Source of the DNA: Allobosea sp.
GTDB lineage: Bacteria; Pseudomonadota; Alphaproteobacteria; Rhizobiales; Kaistiaceae
Length of the DNA: 64,000 nt
Direction: 5' to 3'
Assembly: GCA_017307955.1 (NCBI GenBank)
Contig: JAFKFV010000018.1
Span: 1-64,000, forward strand
Shown in pieces: positions 28,290 to 38,207 of this stretch. The position numbers and the translations under genes are program-made. The stretch's first letter is position 1, and every line of letters begins with the position of its first letter. Below the pieces are notes generated by a model. It was not told the origin of the DNA. It searched no databases and saw only the letters and a program-made list of their open reading frames with translations.

Positions 28290-29372
28290 TCAGCCGGCAA
28301 TGCGCTTGACGGGCGCGGCCGGCAGGATGGAGGTGGCGGCCAGAGTCCTGTCCGCGAAGGTGATCATTTCCTCGGCACGGGCGACGACCGCCTCAAGCGG
28401 CACGTCGGCCGTCCGGCGCGACCCGAATTCGTGCGCCGATGCCGACCAGTGATAGGGCGTGACCGGACGCCAGCGGCGGAGGTCGGTCGCGCCGGATATG
28501 GTGACCAGCGGCTGGCCGGTCGTGGCGACGAGGTGGCCGATGCCGCCCTCGACGGTGACGCTGCCGACCGCACGCGCGGCCAGCGCATGAAACAGCCATG
28601 GCAGCTCCGCCGGCCCGCGGACCGAACGGATGTCGACCACGGCCGTTCCCGGCAATTCGCGCTCGATCCAGTTGCGCTCTGCAAGCTCCTGCGGCCCTAC
28701 GACGAACAGCGGCTGCGCGCCGCGCGTCACCAGATGACGGGCCAAAGCGACCCAGTTCGCCGCCGGCCATGCCTTGGGCGATTGCGACGTTCCCGGTGCG
28801 AGCAGCACGAAGCGTGCGCCCTCGGGCACCACCTTGTCCGCCGCGAGCGCCGCCGTTTCGCTGACCGCGACAAACGGATCGAACGGCAGCAACCGGCCGG
28901 CGGCCAATTCAACCGCGCGATGGAACCGGCGGCTGTTGGTCTCCGGCCGCGCCTCGAAGGAAGCGCGGAAGCCGCGGCGCAGACCGTAAAGGGCGACATT
29001 CGCGACATAACGGACGCGCGTGCCCGTCGTGGCAACGAAGCTCCAGGCGGCGCCCATATTGGAGCGCAGGTCGATGACGACCTCGACATTGCCGATGCCG
29101 CGGATGATGTCGCGAACCGGCCGCGGCCCGCGCGTCAGCGACTGGCCGTCGATGATCTGGTCGACGAGCTCCGCCGCCAGCGAGGCCAGCGGGCCGAGCA
29201 GGCTCGACGACCAGCGGCAGACATGCACGACCCGATGGCCCGGGAACGCGATCCGGAGCGCGCGATAGCCGGCGATACGCGTCAGCGCATCGCCCATCGC
29301 CTCGCCCGTGCTGAGCACGAGCGCGACGGGACGCCGGTCCAGAGCAGCCGCGGTGATCGATCCTGCGGCCAT
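28290..29372 (-). CDS. glycosyltransferase family 9 (heptosyltransferase-like) protein inside the suf operon
   Basis: A 360-residue protein resembling ADP-heptose:LPS heptosyltransferases (GT9, GT-B fold). The N-terminal Rossmann half has VALVLSTGEAMGDALTRIAG and RALRIAFPGHRVVHVCRWSS. The C-terminal half carries VLLAPGTSQSPKAWPAANWV, which is the usual donor-site segment, and EGGIGHLVATTGQPLVTISG. It starts three bases after the sufB stop and ends 22 bases before sufC, so it must be co-transcribed with suf genes. It has no obvious link to iron-sulfur assembly. Acceptor sugar unknown; a degenerate, non-catalytic member cannot be excluded. Confidence 0.8.
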   Translation of the reverse strand: MAAGSITAAALDRRPVALVLSTGEAMGDALTRIAGYRALRIAFPGHRVVHVCRWSSSLLGPLASLAAELVDQIIDGQSLTRGPRPVRDIIRGIGNVEVVIDLRSNMGAAWSFVATTGTRVRYVANVALYGLRRGFRASFEARPETNSRRFHRAVELAAGRLLPFDPFVAVSETAALAADKVVPEGARFVLLAPGTSQSPKAWPAANWVALARHLVTRGAQPLFVVGPQELAERNWIERELPGTAVVDIRSVRGPAELPWLFHALAARAVGSVTVEGGIGHLVATTGQPLVTISGATDLRRWRPVTPYHWSASAHEFGSRRTADVPLEAVVARAEEMITFADRTLAATSILPAAPVKRIAG

Positions 29373-29375
29373 GGC

Positions 29376-30854
<1,479 letters not shown>

Positions 30855-30902
30855 TTCCAACTCCGTCGCCGCGGTTTCAAGGACCGCGGTTTCCGCGATG
30901 AT

Positions 30903-32031
30903 CTATGCGGCTCGCGTCGCGCCCGGCACCAGCCGCTGCGCGATTCTGCCCCACGCCTCACCGAACCTATCTATGTCGTCCCGCCCGGTTTCCCAACCGA
31001 AGCTGACGCGGATCACCGATGCGGCCAGCGCATCGCCGAGCCCCATCGCCTTCATCACATGCGAGACCTGCACCTTGCCGGAGGAGCAGGCCGAACCGGC
31101 CGAGATCGCGATGCCTTCGAGATCGAAGGCGATGCGCCAGCGCCGCCGTCTGCGGCAACCGATCGGCCGGAGCGCCGACGAGCACCGCGCCCGGCAGCGC
31201 GGCGAGACCGTCGCGCCAGCCCTGCCATTCGACGGCACGGCCGAGATCGGCGGCCGCGGCCTCGGCGGCCGCGCCGAACCCGGCGATGCCCGCCACATTC
31301 TGCGTTCCGGCGCGCGCATTCTTCTCCTGCCCGCCGCCGGTCATGAGCGGCACGGGGGAGACGAGATCGCCGCCGAGCACGATCGCGCCGACGCCCTGCG
31401 GTCCGCCGAGCTTGTGCGCGGAGAGCGTCAGGAAATCGACGCCGAGCGCGGCGATGTCGACCGGGATGCGGCCGGCGGCCTGCGTCGCGTCGCTATGCAC
31501 CAGCGCGCCGAACCGGCGGGCGATGGTGACAATCTCGGCCACCGGCTGCAGCACGCCGGTCTCGTTGTTGGCGAGCATCACGGAGACGAGGGCGCGCCTG
31601 CCCTCGCCGGCCAGCGCCGCCAGCTTGGTCTCGAGATCATCGAGGCGGACGACGCCTTCGCGATCGACCGCGATCGTCTGCACGGCCTCGGGCGCGAAAC
31701 GCCCGCCGGCCATGACGGAGGGATGTTCGGTGGCGCCGACGAGCAGCGCATCAAGGTCCAGCATGCCGGCGCCGACCCGCTGGCGGGGGGAGAGCACGGT
31801 GACATTCGCCTCGGTGCCGCCTCCGGTGAAGACAACGCGATCCGCGGAGCCGCCGACCAAGGCAGCCACCTGACGTCGCGCCGTTTCGATCCGGCCGCGC
31901 GCCGCGCGTCCTTCGGCATGCACGGACGACGCGTTGCCCGCCGATCCGAGCGCCTCGATCATGGCGGCGCGCGCCTCCGGCCGGAGCGGCGCCCCGGCAT
32001 TGTGATCGAGATAGATGCGCGCCCGCGTCAA
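30903..32031 (-). pseudogene. NifS/IscS-like cysteine desulfurase, frameshifted
   Basis: The N-terminal two-thirds is a normal group-I desulfurase: IYLDHNAGAPLRPEARAAM, TEHPSVMAGG, MLANNETGVLQPV, and the PLP lysine in TLSAHKLGGPQGVGAIVLGG. The C-terminal third, with the catalytic cysteine loop ISAGSACSSGKVQVSHVMKA and VIRVSFGWETGRDDIDRF, is in another frame. The break is near 31131-31150: the reading passes RLPQTAALA and then should enter IAFDLEG, but about 10 residues expected there are missing and the frame is off, as if roughly 29 bases were lost. The start is a TTG behind GGAGG. It may be a true loss, tolerated because sufS is present, or a sequencing/assembly error in GC-rich DNA. Confidence 0.8.
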
Positions 32032-32168
32032 ACCCGCCTCCAGGCGCCGGTGGCCCCGGCGCGGATGCAGCCTGCCCGCCGGGCGGCCGCCTGTCTCATT
32101 ATGCTTGAAATCCGAGCCCTGCATCATGCTACAAGGCCGGCTTCAAAGGCCGGGTCGACCCGGCTCCG

Positions 32169-32183
32169 TTCGAATTGTTCTAA
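32169..32183. promoter_or_regulatory. candidate Irr-type ICE box upstream of the suf operon
   Basis: TTCGAATTGTTCTAA differs at one position from the iron-control element TTAGAA-N3-TTCTAA bound by Irr in rhizobia. A further TTCTAGAA palindrome follows at 32188-32195 and a spaced dyad TGAAC-N11-GTTCA at 32200-32220. The cluster lies 138 bp before the desulfurase start and about 100 bp before the divergent hydrolase. Control of suf by Irr is known in relatives; here it is inference from the motif. Confidence 0.5.
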
Positions 32184-32280
32184 GGTGTTCTAGAAACCCT
32201 GAACATCATAGTCAAGTTCAAAGACCGGCCGCGCGGGGGCGTGTCCGGCGGCTGAACATGCGAGAGGTGCGACGCACTCC

Positions 32281-32937
32281 ATGCCCGAAATCATCTTCAC
32301 CGGCCCGGCAGGCCGCATCGAAGGGCGCTTCCAGCCGTCCAAGACCAAGAATGGCCCGATCGCCATCATCCTGCATCCGCATCCGCAGTTCGGCGGCACG
32401 ATGAACAACGCGATCACCTATCAGCTGTTCTACATGTTCGCGAAGCGCGGCTTCGCCGTGCTGCGCTTCAATTTCCGCGGCGTCGGCCGCAGCCAGGGCG
32501 AGTTCGACCATGGCGAGGGCGAGCTTTCCGACGCCGCCTCGGCGCTCGACTGGGTGCAGACCGTGCATCCGGACGCGCGCGCCTGCTGGGTGGCCGGCTT
32601 CTCGTTCGGCGCCTGGATCGGCATGCAGCTGCTGATGCGCCGCCCGGAGATCGAGGGCTTCATCTCGATCGCGCCGCAGGCCAATCTCTACGATTTCTCC
32701 TTCCTCGCGCCCTGCCCGTCCTCGGGCCTCATCATCCATGGCGACCAGGACAAGGTGGCGCCGCCGAAGGATGTGCAGACCCTCGTCGACAAGCTGAAGA
32801 CGCAGAAGGGCATCACCGTCGAGCAGCAGATCATGCCCGGCGCCAACCACTTCTTCGAAGGCCAGGTCGAGCCGCTGATCGATATCTGCGGCAACTATGT
32901 CGACAAGCGGCTGAAGGCGATCACCGAAGCCGCGTGA
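32281..32937 (+). CDS. alpha/beta hydrolase (COG2945-like)
   Basis: A 218-residue soluble alpha/beta hydrolase. The HPHPQFGGTMNNAITYQLF segment is the family hallmark, followed by LRFNFRGVGRSQGEFDHGEG and the nucleophile elbow GFSFGAWIG (serine about 105). The acid is in HGDQDKVAPP and the catalytic histidine in GANHFFEGQ near residue 183. This small family is widespread and of unknown substrate. It is divergent from the suf operon and shares the 250-bp regulatory region containing the Irr-like box. Confidence 0.88.
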   Translation: MPEIIFTGPAGRIEGRFQPSKTKNGPIAIILHPHPQFGGTMNNAITYQLFYMFAKRGFAVLRFNFRGVGRSQGEFDHGEGELSDAASALDWVQTVHPDARACWVAGFSFGAWIGMQLLMRRPEIEGFISIAPQANLYDFSFLAPCPSSGLIIHGDQDKVAPPKDVQTLVDKLKTQKGITVEQQIMPGANHFFEGQVEPLIDICGNYVDKRLKAITEAA

Positions 32938-33016
32938 TCGCTCGCGAGGCGCTTGCGCTCGATCAAGGCCGCGCCGGCGCCACACGCCAGGATGGTGCCT
33001 CCTCAAGGAGGCACCC

Positions 33017-33628
33017 ATGGCAATTCCATCCGAATATGCCCGTTTCGGTTACTGGTGGGCACTGGCGGCGCTGGTGTTCAGCCTCGCCTATGGCGTGCCG
33101 CAGATCCTGCAGGTCGCCGGCGTTCTCGCCTTCCCCCTCGACGAAATCCTGATCTTCGCGCCCTCGCTGGCGCTCGCGCCGAGCTTCGTGCTGGCGATGG
33201 CCGGCCTGCATGCGACGCGCGTGCCCGCCGGCGATCCGCGTACGCTCGGCGCGCTCGGCCTCGCCATCATGTATGCGACCCTCGTCAGCAGCGTCTATGC
33301 GATCCAGCTTTCCGCCGTGATCCCGGGCAAGCTCGCCGGCGACAGCCTGATCGCGACGCTCTTTTCCTGCTGCGGCCAAGGCCAGCCGCTCACCGCCATC
33401 GACCTCACCGGCTACACGCTGATGAGCCTTGCTACGCTCGCCGCCGCGCCGGCGATCAGGGAGCGCCCGACCCGTCTCGCCATGATCGCCAATGGCCTGA
33501 TCGCGCCATTCCTGATCCTCCAGACCGCCTGGCCGGGACTGATCTGGATCGGCGCGCTGTGGCTCGTGACCTTCCCGCTCGCGATGGGGCTTCTCGCCCG
33601 CGACCAGCGCCGGCTGGCGTCGGGCTAG
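33017..33628 (+). CDS. hypothetical integral membrane protein
   Basis: A 203-residue very hydrophobic protein with about six membrane helices: near residues 12-35, 38-62, 78-98, 118-145, 150-172 and 175-195. Both ends are predicted short. It starts shortly after AAGGAGG (33005-33011), a strong ribosome-binding site. I do not recognise a named family. Its last four bases overlap the tail of the convergent antiporter gene. Confidence 0.65.
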   Translation: MAIPSEYARFGYWWALAALVFSLAYGVPQILQVAGVLAFPLDEILIFAPSLALAPSFVLAMAGLHATRVPAGDPRTLGALGLAIMYATLVSSVYAIQLSAVIPGKLAGDSLIATLFSCCGQGQPLTAIDLTGYTLMSLATLAAAPAIRERPTRLAMIANGLIAPFLILQTAWPGLIWIGALWLVTFPLAMGLLARDQRRLASG

Positions 33629-35487
33629 ACGTCTTCGGCGGCGTCGTCCCGCGCGATGCCGTTGACGGCGGCGGCGAGCGCCGCGGCCTGCGCGGCGGCG
33701 CGGCGGGTCTTGCGCGCCTTCATATAGGCGACGATGTCGCGCCAGTTCTGGAAGACCGGCAGCTTGCGCGGCGGCGCCCGGCGCTCGAGCGCGAGGCCGA
33801 CTTCGGCGATCTCGTCATCGTCGTCGAGCCGGCGGATGATGAGATCGACCGGGCCGGCGGCGACGCGGTCGCCCTCCTCCAGATCGCCACCGAGATTGCG
33901 CCGCATCATGGCCGCGACGGTTTCGCCACCCTCGGCCTCGCCCGTCTCGAAGCCATAGGCCTCGGCGAGGTCGGCGAAGCGGATGTCGGGATCGATCGTG
34001 AAATCGCCAAACAGCACGGCCGTGTCGCCGCCACCCGAGGGCCTGGCGAAGAGCTGGTCGAGCAAGCGGATATGCTCGGTCGCGGCGACGATATAGACCT
34101 GATCGCCCGGCTGCAGCGGGCCGGCCGCCTCGAAGCGCAGCGAGCGCCCATCGCGCAGGATGAGAGCCGGGCGCGCCCAGCGCGGGATGCGGCGGCCGCG
34201 GGCGACGGCGCTGTCCGGTGCGACGCGATAGGTCACCACCTCATGGTCGCCGCGCCCGGGCAATTCGAGATCGATACGCTCGACACGGCCATAGCGGGCG
34301 GGGACCACCAGCCCGAGGAACCGCGCCACCGGCGCGATCGTCCAGCCCTGCAGCACCAGCGAGCAGAGAACGACGATGAAGGCGACGTTGAACATCGCCT
34401 GGCCATGCGCGACGCCGCCCACCATGGGCAGGATCGCCAGCAGGATCGACACGGCGCCGCGGAGGCCGACCCAGGCCATGAACGCGGTCTCGTTGCGCGA
34501 GAAGCCGAACGGGATCAGCGACAGCCAGACGGCGGCGGGCCGCGCGATGAAGATCAACACCGCGGCGACCGCAATCGCCGGCAGCAGCAGCTGGCCGAAC
34601 TCGTGCGGCGTCGCTAGGAGGCCGAGCGTCAGGAACATCGCGATCTGCGCCAGCCAGCTCATGCCCTGCAGCACGCGGCGCACGGCGAGCACCTGGCGCA
34701 TGCGCATATTGCCCGCGACGAGGCCGGCGACATAGACGGCGAGGAAGCCGCTGGCCTGCGCCATGCCGGTGGCCGCGAACAGGGCGAGCACCAGCGCGAT
34801 CAGCAGGATCGGGTAGAGCGCCGCTTCGAGTTCGACGCGGTTGACGATGCGCACGATGACATAGCCGCCGATTAGGCCCGTCACCGTTCCGAGGCCGATC
34901 TGCAGGAAGAACGAGCGCAGCAGGTTCAGCACCGCCTCGCCCTCGCCCGCCGCCGCCGTGGCGAGGCCAACCAGCGCCATGGTGAGGAAGATGGCCATCG
35001 GGTCGTTCGAACCCGATTCGACCTCGAGCGAGGAGCGGACGCGGTCGCGCAGCGTGATGCCGCCGACCCGCAGCAAAAAGAAGACCGCCGCGGCGTCCGT
35101 GGAAGCGACGATCGAGCCGAGCAGAAGCGCCGAGATCCAGCCCCAGCCGAAGACGAGATGGGCCGCCGCGCCGACGATGACCGCCGTGATGATCACGCCC
35201 ACGGTTGCCAGCGTCAGCGCCGGCAGCGCCGCGACCCGGAACGAGGACAGCCGCGTCTCGAATCCGCTTTCGAAAAGGATGACGGCGAGCGCGATCGAGC
35301 CGATGAAATAGGCAACCCGCGCATCGTCGAAGCGGATGCCGAGCCCGTCCTCGCCCGCGACGAGGCCGAGCAGCAGGAAGACGAGCAGTAGCGGCGCGCC
35401 GAAGCGCGTCGAGAAGATCGAGGTGAAGACCGCGACGCCGACGAGCAGCGATCCGATCAGGATGGCGAGGTATGTGGTCTCGATCAT
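33625..35487 (-). CDS. potassium/proton antiporter (NhaP2/CvrA type)
   Basis: A 620-residue CPA1-family antiporter. Residues 1-390 hold about twelve membrane helices with the transport-site segments IVASTDAAAVFFLLR and SLEVESGSNDPMAIFL typical of NhaP2. A TrkA-C/RCK-C domain follows (about 400-490), then a C-terminal regulatory region (about 490-590). This family exchanges K+ for H+ to protect against alkaline or salt stress. It ends by overlapping the convergent membrane protein gene by four bases. Confidence 0.9.
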   Translation of the reverse strand: MIETTYLAILIGSLLVGVAVFTSIFSTRFGAPLLLVFLLLGLVAGEDGLGIRFDDARVAYFIGSIALAVILFESGFETRLSSFRVAALPALTLATVGVIITAVIVGAAAHLVFGWGWISALLLGSIVASTDAAAVFFLLRVGGITLRDRVRSSLEVESGSNDPMAIFLTMALVGLATAAAGEGEAVLNLLRSFFLQIGLGTVTGLIGGYVIVRIVNRVELEAALYPILLIALVLALFAATGMAQASGFLAVYVAGLVAGNMRMRQVLAVRRVLQGMSWLAQIAMFLTLGLLATPHEFGQLLLPAIAVAAVLIFIARPAAVWLSLIPFGFSRNETAFMAWVGLRGAVSILLAILPMVGGVAHGQAMFNVAFIVVLCSLVLQGWTIAPVARFLGLVVPARYGRVERIDLELPGRGDHEVVTYRVAPDSAVARGRRIPRWARPALILRDGRSLRFEAAGPLQPGDQVYIVAATEHIRLLDQLFARPSGGGDTAVLFGDFTIDPDIRFADLAEAYGFETGEAEGGETVAAMMRRNLGGDLEEGDRVAAGPVDLIIRRLDDDDEIAEVGLALERRAPPRKLPVFQNWRDIVAYMKARKTRRAAAQAAALAAAVNGIARDDAAEDV

Positions 35488-35654
35488 GTCGGGCGGCGGC
35501 CCCGCTCTCCTCGCATCTCTCGTGGGTCGACCGGCCGAATCCTGGACATGCCATGACCCACCGAAGCATCAGGTGAAGAATAGGCCGGCAGACGTTGAAA
35601 ATGTGGCCGAACCGGGTGGTTCGATCACAAGCGCAACCTCTGAAGCGGCCGGTG

Positions 35655-36755
35655 TCAAGGCCGAGCGAGGATTCCGCCGGTCATGGGATGGGGGCAGCCG
35701 GTCGTCTCGGGAAAACTGATCGGCAGTCCGGCGACATGACGTGCCGCGAGATAGGCGAAGGCCTGCGCCTCGATGAAGTCGACCGACCAGCCATGCGCGT
35801 CCGCCGTCGAGACGGCGACGCCGCTCATCGCCGCGAGGTTGTGGAGGATCGCCGGATTGTGCGCCCCGCCACCGCACACCACGATCGCATCGGCGCCGCC
35901 GGCGAGGCGGATCGCGCGGACGATCGCCTCCGCGGTGAAGGCGGCGAGCGTCGCCGCCGCGTCTTCCGTCGAGAGCCGGGCCACAGGTGCGCGCGAGAAG
36001 GCGTCGCGATCGAGCGATTTCGGCGGCGGCAGGTCGAACCAGGGATGGGCGATCAGTTCGGCGAGCGTCTGCGCCTGCACCGTGCCCGCGAGCGACAGGC
36101 GGCCGTCGCGATCCATCGCCGCACCGGTGCGCTCGCGCACGAGATCGTCGATGAGCGCATTGCCGGGGCCGGTGTCGAAGGCGACGAGCGAACCGTCGGC
36201 GGCGACCCGCGTGACATTGGCGACGCCGCCGATATTCACCACCGCGACATCGCCCGCGAGCCCTGCCGAACGGACCAGCGCGCGATGGAAGATCGGCACC
36301 AGCGGCGCGCCCTGCCCGCCGGCCGCGACGTCGGCGGCGCGGAAATCGTAGACGACGGGAATACCGAGCCGCCGGGCCAGCCCCACGCCGTCGCCGATCT
36401 GCACGGTCAGCCGTCGGTCGGGCGCGTGAAACACCGTCTGGCCGTGGAAACCGACAAGGGTCACCCGGCCGGCATCGACGTCGGCTCGCGCCAGCAGGCT
36501 CTCGACCGTCTCGACATGCGCATCGGTGACGATCCGCTCCGCCTCGGCGAGCACACCCGGCCGCGCGTCGCGGTCATCGAGCGTCGTCGCCTGGGCCAGC
36601 GCCGCGCGCAGCACCGCCCGCTCCGCCTCGCTATAGGGCCGGAACGCCGTCGGGCCGAAGGCCTCGACCTCGTCCGCGTCGGTCGCGATCAGCGCGGCGT
36701 CGATGCCATCCATCGACGTTCCGCTCATAAGGCCGAGGGCGACGATCCTGCGCAT
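35655..36755 (-). CDS. anmK: anhydro-N-acetylmuramic acid kinase
   Basis: A 366-residue sugar kinase that opens and phosphorylates anhMurNAc during peptidoglycan recycling. The N-terminus MRRIVALGLMSGTSMDGIDA is the ATP-binding signature, GFHGQTVFHAPDRRLTVQIG follows, then NIGGVANVTRVAADGS, FDTGPGNALIDDLVRE, and VVCGGGAHNPAILHNLAA. It ends with the common PMTGGILARP. With the M23 peptidases, amidase and PBP1A elsewhere in the window it belongs to wall turnover. Divergent from the aroG leader region. Confidence 0.95.
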   Translation of the reverse strand: MRRIVALGLMSGTSMDGIDAALIATDADEVEAFGPTAFRPYSEAERAVLRAALAQATTLDDRDARPGVLAEAERIVTDAHVETVESLLARADVDAGRVTLVGFHGQTVFHAPDRRLTVQIGDGVGLARRLGIPVVYDFRAADVAAGGQGAPLVPIFHRALVRSAGLAGDVAVVNIGGVANVTRVAADGSLVAFDTGPGNALIDDLVRERTGAAMDRDGRLSLAGTVQAQTLAELIAHPWFDLPPPKSLDRDAFSRAPVARLSTEDAAATLAAFTAEAIVRAIRLAGGADAIVVCGGGAHNPAILHNLAAMSGVAVSTADAHGWSVDFIEAQAFAYLAARHVAGLPISFPETTGCPHPMTGGILARP

Positions 36756-36824
36756 GATTCGGGTCTTTGTCCTTTGGCGTCGCGTCCTCTTTCGCGGGGG
36801 CGGGACGCCGCGTCAATCTTTGAG

Positions 36825-36853
36825 GTGACAAAGCGGAACGGCTCGGCTATAGG
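36825..36853 (+). promoter_or_regulatory. predicted sigma-70-type promoter of the aroG attenuator transcript
   Basis: GTGACA (36825-36830), a 17-base spacer, and TATAGG (36848-36853). The -10 ends seven bases before the leader ATG at 36861, so transcription would begin at or next to that A and the leader would be translated without a ribosome-binding site. Rhizobial trpL is known to be leaderless in the same way. Confidence 0.6.
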
Positions 36854-36860
36854 CACGCTC

Positions 36861-36947
36861 ATGAACATCTCTGCCCGCGCCTTCTTCTTCGGCTGGTACT
36901 TTAGCTATTCGTCCCCGGCGGCGAAGGCAGGAGCGCGCGCGAACTAA
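36861..36947 (+). CDS. aromatic-amino-acid leader peptide of DAHP synthase
   Basis: A 28-codon ORF whose middle reads AFFFGWYFSYSS: four Phe, two Tyr and one Trp in nine codons (codons 8-16), a density that hardly occurs by chance. It is followed by a classic terminator and then the DAHP synthase gene. Slow translation at Phe, Tyr or Trp codons when any aromatic amino acid is short would stop formation of the terminator. GGCGGC at 36917-36922 can pair with GCCGCC of the terminator's left arm, offering an antiterminator. Too short for routine gene calling. Confidence 0.85.
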   Translation: MNISARAFFFGWYFSYSSPAAKAGARAN

Positions 36948-36968
36948 CAAAGCGAAGCACCCGACCCG

Positions 36969-36998
36969 AAGCCGCCACACCGAGTTGGCGGCTTTTTT
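36969..36998 (+). terminator. attenuator terminator before aroG
   Basis: Stem AAGCCGCCA (36969-36977) with TGGCGGCTT (36986-36994), an eight-base loop, and a run of six T (36993-36998). It lies 22 bases after the leader stop codon and 38 bases before the aroG start, so it must be read through for aroG expression. Confidence 0.88.
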
Positions 36999-37036
36999 GT
37001 TTGCCGCCGGCCGGGAAACTCCAAGGAGCCCGAACC

Positions 37037-38113
37037 GTGCCCGACACCACCGACGACCTCCGCATCCGCGAGATCAAGGAACTCTCGCGTCCCGCCGAGG
37101 TCATGGCCGAATTCCCCCGCACCGATGCCGCGAGCCGGACCGTATCGGGTGCCCGCCGCGCGCTGCATGCCATCCTGCATGGCAGCGACGATCGCCTCGC
37201 CGTCGTGATCGGCCCCTGCTCGATCCACGACCCCGCCGCGGCGATCGACTATGCGAAGCGCCTCCTTCCCGTCCGCGAGCGGCTGAAGGGCGAGCTCGAG
37301 ATCATCATGCGCGTCTATTTCGAGAAGCCGCGCACGACGGTGGGCTGGAAGGGCCTCATCAACGATCCCGATCTCGACGGCAGCTTCCACATCGACAAGG
37401 GCCTGCGCCTCGCCCGCAATCTTCTGCTCCAGATCAACGATCTCGGCCTGCCGGCGGGCAGCGAGTTCCTCGACATGACGACGCCGCAATATTTCGCCGA
37501 TCTCGTCGGCTGGGGCGCCATCGGCGCGCGGACGACCGAGAGCCAGGTTCACCGCGAACTCGCCTCGGGCCTCTCCTGCCCGGTCGGCTTCAAGAACGGC
37601 ACCGACGGGAATGTCCGCATCGCGGTCGACGCCGTGCTCTCCGCCTCGCAGCCGCATCATTTCCTGGCCGTGACCAAGGATGGCCGCTCGGCGATCGCGG
37701 CGACGACGGGCAATGACGACTGCCACATCATCCTTCGCGGCGGCAAGCAGCCCAATTACGACGCTGCCAGCGTCGAGGCGGCGGCGGCCGAACTCGTCAA
37801 GGCCAAGCTGGCGCCGGCGATCATGATCGATGCCAGCCACGCCAACAGCCTCAAGAAGCCGGAAAACCAGCCGAAGGTCGTCGACGAGATCGCCGCGCAG
37901 GTCGCGGCGGGCGACACGCGCATCATGGGCGTGATGATCGAGAGCAATCTTGTCGCCGGCCGGCAGGACCTCGTTCCCGGCAAGCCGCTCGTCTATGGCC
38001 AGAGCATCACCGACGGCTGCATCGACTGGGCGTCGTCGGAAACGGTACTGGAGCGCCTCGCCGAAGCCGTCCGCCAGCGCCGCGCGGCGGAGCCGATCGC
38101 CCTCGCCGGCTGA
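37037..38113 (+). CDS. aroG: 3-deoxy-7-phosphoheptulonate synthase, class I
   Basis: A 358-residue AroG/F/H-type enzyme joining PEP and erythrose-4-phosphate, the first step of aromatic synthesis. Seen: VVIGPCSIHDPAAAIDYAKR, MRVYFEKPRTTVGWKGLIND, GARTTESQVHRELASGLSCP with VGFKNGTDG, and IMIDASHANSLKKPENQPKV. The C-terminal IMGVMIESNLVAGRQDL is also diagnostic. The GTG start is set by AAGGAG eight bases upstream. It is expressed behind the aromatic leader peptide and terminator, so attenuation would add to any allosteric feedback. Confidence 0.96.
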   Translation: MPDTTDDLRIREIKELSRPAEVMAEFPRTDAASRTVSGARRALHAILHGSDDRLAVVIGPCSIHDPAAAIDYAKRLLPVRERLKGELEIIMRVYFEKPRTTVGWKGLINDPDLDGSFHIDKGLRLARNLLLQINDLGLPAGSEFLDMTTPQYFADLVGWGAIGARTTESQVHRELASGLSCPVGFKNGTDGNVRIAVDAVLSASQPHHFLAVTKDGRSAIAATTGNDDCHIILRGGKQPNYDAASVEAAAAELVKAKLAPAIMIDASHANSLKKPENQPKVVDEIAAQVAAGDTRIMGVMIESNLVAGRQDLVPGKPLVYGQSITDGCIDWASSETVLERLAEAVRQRRAAEPIALAG

Positions 38114-38207
38114 ACCCTTCGCGCCCGCAAGCCGCCGCTGATGATCTTTTCGGCGGCGGCTGCTAAAGGGGCCGCAACACTCGTCTTCTCACGTGCCGGG
38201 ATCCTCG

